From Punica granatum (taxonomy: Eukaryota > Streptophyta > Magnoliopsida > Myrtales > Lythraceae), in NCBI RefSeq assembly GCF_007655135.1, contig NC_045128.1:23344811-23408810 (forward strand): a stretch of 64,000 nucleotides of DNA, in the 5' to 3' direction. The first letter of the stretch is position 1. Each line of letters begins with the position of its first letter. The notes beneath the pieces are model-generated. The model searched no databases, was not told the origin of the DNA, and saw only the letters and a program-made list of their open reading frames with translations. Both the position numbers and the translations under genes were made by a program. Shown here in pieces: positions 60,301 through 64,000 of the stretch.

Positions 60301-63300
60301 TATTTTTTGTTTCAGGAAATTTCGTATATATGGCAACTTGTGGGACTCAAAACAAATTAAATTAAATATTGTTATTCTAAATACGTCCAAACGAAATTAG
60401 AATAACCAGAAATCGAAAAATAAATGACATCAAATATATGTGGTAAAACTCTCAAAGGAAGGAAAACATCCACGGATAGAGCTGGAGTATCCACTAAATG
60501 GAAAATCTAAAAAGATATCACTCGTATTTCTCAAGTCCCCTTATTGACACGATCCTCATCGAAAAGAGTCTACCTGACCTCTCAATTCTCCCACTCTAAA
60601 ACCCTAGAGTAAAAATAATTAAATTATATGGCACGAAAAAGCAAAATTATTTCACGTTGCAGCACAATTTGAAACAATTTCACTATATAGCACAAAATAA
60701 TAAATTCTTTTACGCCACAACATGCGGTTTATATTATGTTAAATAATGAATGAAAAGATGAAATGGTATTTTTTGTTTCGGGAAATTTCGTATATATGGC
60801 AACTTGTGGGACTCAAAACAAATTAAATTAAATATTGTTATTCTAAATACGTCCAAACGAAATTAGAATAACCAGAAATCGAAAAATAAATGACATCAAA
60901 TATATGTGGTAAAACCCTCAAAGGAGAAAAAACATCCACGGATAGACCTGGAGTATCCACTAAATGGAAAATCTAAAAAGATATCACTCGTATTTCTCAA
61001 GTCCCCTTACTGACACGATCCTCATCGAAAAGAGTCTACCTGACCTCTCAATTCTCCCACTCTAAAACCCTAGAGTAAAAATAATTAAATTATATGGCAC
61101 GAAAAAGCAAAATTATTTCACGTTGCAGCACAATTTGAAACAATTTCACTATATAGCACAAAATAATAAATTCTTTTACGCCACAACATGCGGTTTATAT
61201 TATGTTAAATAATGAATGAAAAGATGAAATGGTATTTTTTGTTTCGTGAAATTTCGTATATAAGGCAATTTGTGGGACTCAAAACAAATTAAATTAAATA
61301 TTGTTATTCTAAATACGTCCAAACGAAATTAGAATAACCAGAAATCGAAAAATAAATGACATCAAATATATGTGGTAAAACCCTCAAACGAAGGAAAACA
61401 TCCACGGATAGAGCTGGAGTATCCACTAAATGGAAAATCTAAAAAGATATCACTCGTATTTCTCAAGCCCCCTTACTGACACGATCCTCATCGAGAAGAG
61501 TCTACCTGACCTCTCAATTCTCCCACTCTAAAACCCTAGAGTAAAAATAATTTAATTATATGGCACGAAAAAGCAAAATTATTTCACGTTGCAGCACAAT
61601 TTGAAACAATTTCACCATATAGCACAAAATAATAAATTCTTCTACACCACAACATGCGGTTTATATTATGTTAAATAATGAATGAAAAGATGAAATGATA
61701 TTTTTTGTTTCGGGAAATTTCGTATATATGGCAACTTGTGGGACTCAAAACAAGTTAAATTAAATATTGTTATTTGAAATACGTCCAAACGAAATTAGAA
61801 TAACCAGAAGGAAGGAAAACAACCACGGATAGAGCTGGAGTATCCACTAAATGGAAAATCTAAAAAGATATCACTCGTATTTCTCAAGCCCCCTTACTGA
61901 CACGATCCTCATCGAGAAAAGTCTACCTGACCTCTCAATTCTCCCACTCTAAAACCCAAGAGTAAAAATAATTTAATTATATGGCACGAAAAGGCAAAAT
62001 TATTTCACGTTGCAGCACAATTTGAAACAATTTCACCATATAGCACAAAATAATAAATTCTTTTACGCCACAGCATGCGGTTTATATTATGTTAAATAAT
62101 GAATGAAAAGATGAAATGGTATTTTTTTTTTCGTGAAATTTCGTATATATGGCAACTTGTGGGACTCAAAACAAATTAAATTAAATATTTTTATTCTAAA
62201 TACGTCCAAACGAAATTAGAATAACCAGAAATCGAAAAATAAATGACATCAACTATATGTGGTAAAACCCTCAAAGGAAGGAAAACATCCACAGATAGAG
62301 CTGGAGTATCCACTAAATGGAAAATCTAAAAAGATATCACTCGTATTTCTCAAGCCCCCTTACTGACACGATCCTCATCGAGGAGAGTCTACCTGACCTC
62401 TCAATTCTCCCACTCTAAAACCCTAAAGTAAAAATAATTTAATTATATGGCACGAAAAAGCAAAATTATTTCACGTTGCAGCACAATTTGAAACAATTTC
62501 ACTATATAGCACAAAATAATAAATTCTTTTACGCCACAACATGCGGTTTATATTATGTTAAATAATGAATGAAAAGATGAAATGGTATTTTTTGTTTCGT
62601 GAAATTTCGTATATATGGCAATTTGTGGGACTCAAAACAAATTAAATTAAATATGGTTATTCTAAATACGTCCAAACGAAATTAGAATAACCAGAAATCG
62701 TAAAATAAATGACATCAAATAGACGTGGTAAAACCCTCAAAGGAAGGGAAACATCCACGGATAGAGCTGGAGTATCCACTAAATGAAAAATCTAAAAAGA
62801 TATCACTCGTATTTCTCAAGCCCCCTTACTGACACGATCCTCATTGAGAAGAGTCTACCTAACCTCTCAATTCTCCCACTCTAAAACCCTAGATTAAAAA
62901 TAATTTAATTATATGGCACGAAAAAGCAAAATTATTTCACGTTGCAGCACAATTTGAAACAATTTCACCATATAGCACAAAATAATAAATTCTTTTACAC
63001 CACAACATGCGGTTTATATTATGTTAAATAATGAATGAAAAGATGAAATGGTTTTTTTTGTTTCGTGAAATTTCGTATATATGGCAACTTGTGGGACTCA
63101 AAACAAATTAAATTAAATATTGTTATTCTAAATATGTCCAAACGAAATTAGAATAACCAGAAATCGAAAAATAAATGACATCAAATAGACGTGGTAAAAC
63201 CCTCAAAGGAAGGGAAACATCCAAGGATAGAGCTGGAGTATCCACTAAATAAAAAATCTAAAAAGATATCACTCGTATTTCTCAAGCCCCCTTACTGACA

Positions 63301-63829
63301 CGATCCTCATTGAGAAGAGTATACCTGACCTCTCAATTCTCCCACTCTAAAACCCTAGAGTAAAAATAATTTAATTATATGGCACGAAAAAGAAAAATTC
63401 TTTCACGTTGCAGCACAATTTGAAATAATTTCACCATATAGCACAAAATAATAAATTCTTTTACGGCACAACATGCGGTTTATATTATGTTAAATAATGA
63501 ATGAAAAGATGAAATGGTATTTTTTGTTTCGTGAAATTTCGTATATATGGCAACTTGTGGGACTCAAAACAAATTAAATTAAATATTGTTATTCTGAATA
63601 CGTCCAAACGAAATTAGAATAACCGGAAATCGAAAAATAATTGACATCAAATGAACGTGGCAAATCTCTCAAAGGAAGGGAAACATTCACGGATAGAGCT
63701 GGAGTATCCACTAAATGAAAAATCTAGAAAGATATCACTCGTATTTCTTAAGCCTCCTTACTGACACGCTCCTCATCGAGAAGAGTCTACCTAACCTCTC
63801 AATTCTCCCACTCTAAAATCCTAGAGTAA
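57393..63829. repeat. Satellite-like tandem array, 14 units of 466 (two of 421) bp
   Basis: The word cactctaaaa marks each unit at 57841, 58307, 58773, 59239, 59660, 60126, 60592, 61058, 61524, 61945, 62411, 62877, 63343 and 63809. Spacing is 466 bp except for two gaps of 421. Both short units (59239-59660 and 61524-61945) lack the same 45 bp. Inner units are nearly identical, while the first and last are the most diverged, as in arrays homogenised by unequal exchange. Each unit has a conserved inverted repeat gttattctaa...ttagaataac with a 16-base loop, and a telobox-like AAACCCTAGA in most copies. No coding frame crosses the units. The unit contains LTR-like text (atgtggtaaaaccctc). Confidence 0.95.
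58773..62411. repeat. Higher-order duplication within the array (2,285-bp period)
   Basis: Three consecutive units starting at 58773, 59239 and 59660 share private variants with those at 61058, 61524 and 61945. The first share ggcaatttgtggg and caaacgaagg. The second share the 45-bp deletion and caagttaaat. The third share cccaagagt and cacagcatgcgg. The offset is 2,285 bp, which is five units including one short one. Confidence 0.85.
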
Positions 63830-64000
63830 TCAACCTGAGAGAATTCTCGAAAGATCTTACCCACATCTTTTGTTACCATTCCTTGCAACGTTGTTCTCTT
63901 GAGTACAAGACACACTCCATTTATATAGATATAAGTCCCAAATACTCTCCAAAATATATCGAAAATATTCCCAAACCACATGAGAAGATTTCTCATTTAA
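63830..64000 (-). other. LTR-like sequence adjoining the array, cut by window end
   Basis: On the minus strand a TATA-like tatataaatgg (about 63927-63917) is followed by tgtcttgtactcaagaga, a layout like the promoter region of a plant copia LTR. It may be the remaining part of the element from which the array unit was amplified. The rest lies outside the window. Confidence 0.35.

Noticed and set aside
57393..63829. CRISPR-like regular array
   Set aside because: Units are 466 bp and adjoin directly, with no short repeat/spacer alternation, and this is plant nuclear DNA.

Overview
The window is nuclear DNA of a flowering plant. The genes are split by introns, LTR retrotransposons of plant lineages occupy much of the sequence, and three ordinary plant genes are recognisable. 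The host DNA is AT-rich and the large retrotransposon is GC-rich. I think it is a eudicot, possibly of the Myrtales, but the sequence does not settle the species.

Layout. 1-2000: last four exons of DNA topoisomerase 3-beta (+), cut by the window edge. 3.5-4.0 kb: first exon of a possible small secreted peptide (-). 4.4-6.8 kb: a decayed, 3'-truncated Ty1/copia element (-). 7.07-12.62 kb: two solo LTRs of Tat/Ogre-like Ty3 elements, one inserted inside the other in opposite orientation. 12.86-13.45 kb: an intact Kunitz inhibitor/miraculin-like gene (-). 14-25 kb: mostly AT-rich intergenic DNA, with a candidate last exon of an unidentified gene (-), a foldback element of about 1.1 kb and MITE-like copies. 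25.07-30.85 kb: a complete eight-exon endonuclease V gene (+), including a GC-AG intron.

31.2-55.2 kb is a three-level nest. A decayed Ty3 pol fragment (+) was split by a 5.56 kb Ty1/copia element (-; 536 and 535 bp LTRs; target duplication GAATG). That copia element was itself split by a 17.7 kb Tat-lineage Ty3 element (+; 2.9 kb LTRs; target duplication TCGGT). The Tat element carries an extra ORF upstream of gag, gag, protease, a probable 206-nt intron, RT with its own RNase H, a second archaeal-type RNase H, integrase, and a long 3' region with hairpin-forming tandem repeats. LTR divergence (about 5.4% for copia, about 3% in the parts of the Tat LTRs I compared) agrees with the nesting order. 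Both elements carry stop codons and neither could make its proteins now.

55.2-57.4 kb is AT-rich with a foldback MITE. 57.39-63.83 kb is a satellite-like array of 14 units (466 bp, two of them 421 bp) with a higher-order duplication of 2,285 bp, a telobox-like motif and a small inverted repeat in each unit. It runs into LTR-like sequence at the window end.

The host genes are unrelated to one another: TOP3B acts on DNA and RNA topology, endonuclease V on inosine-containing nucleic acid, and the Kunitz protein is a secreted, defence-type protein. The striking content is the layered history of transposon insertion and satellite growth between them.
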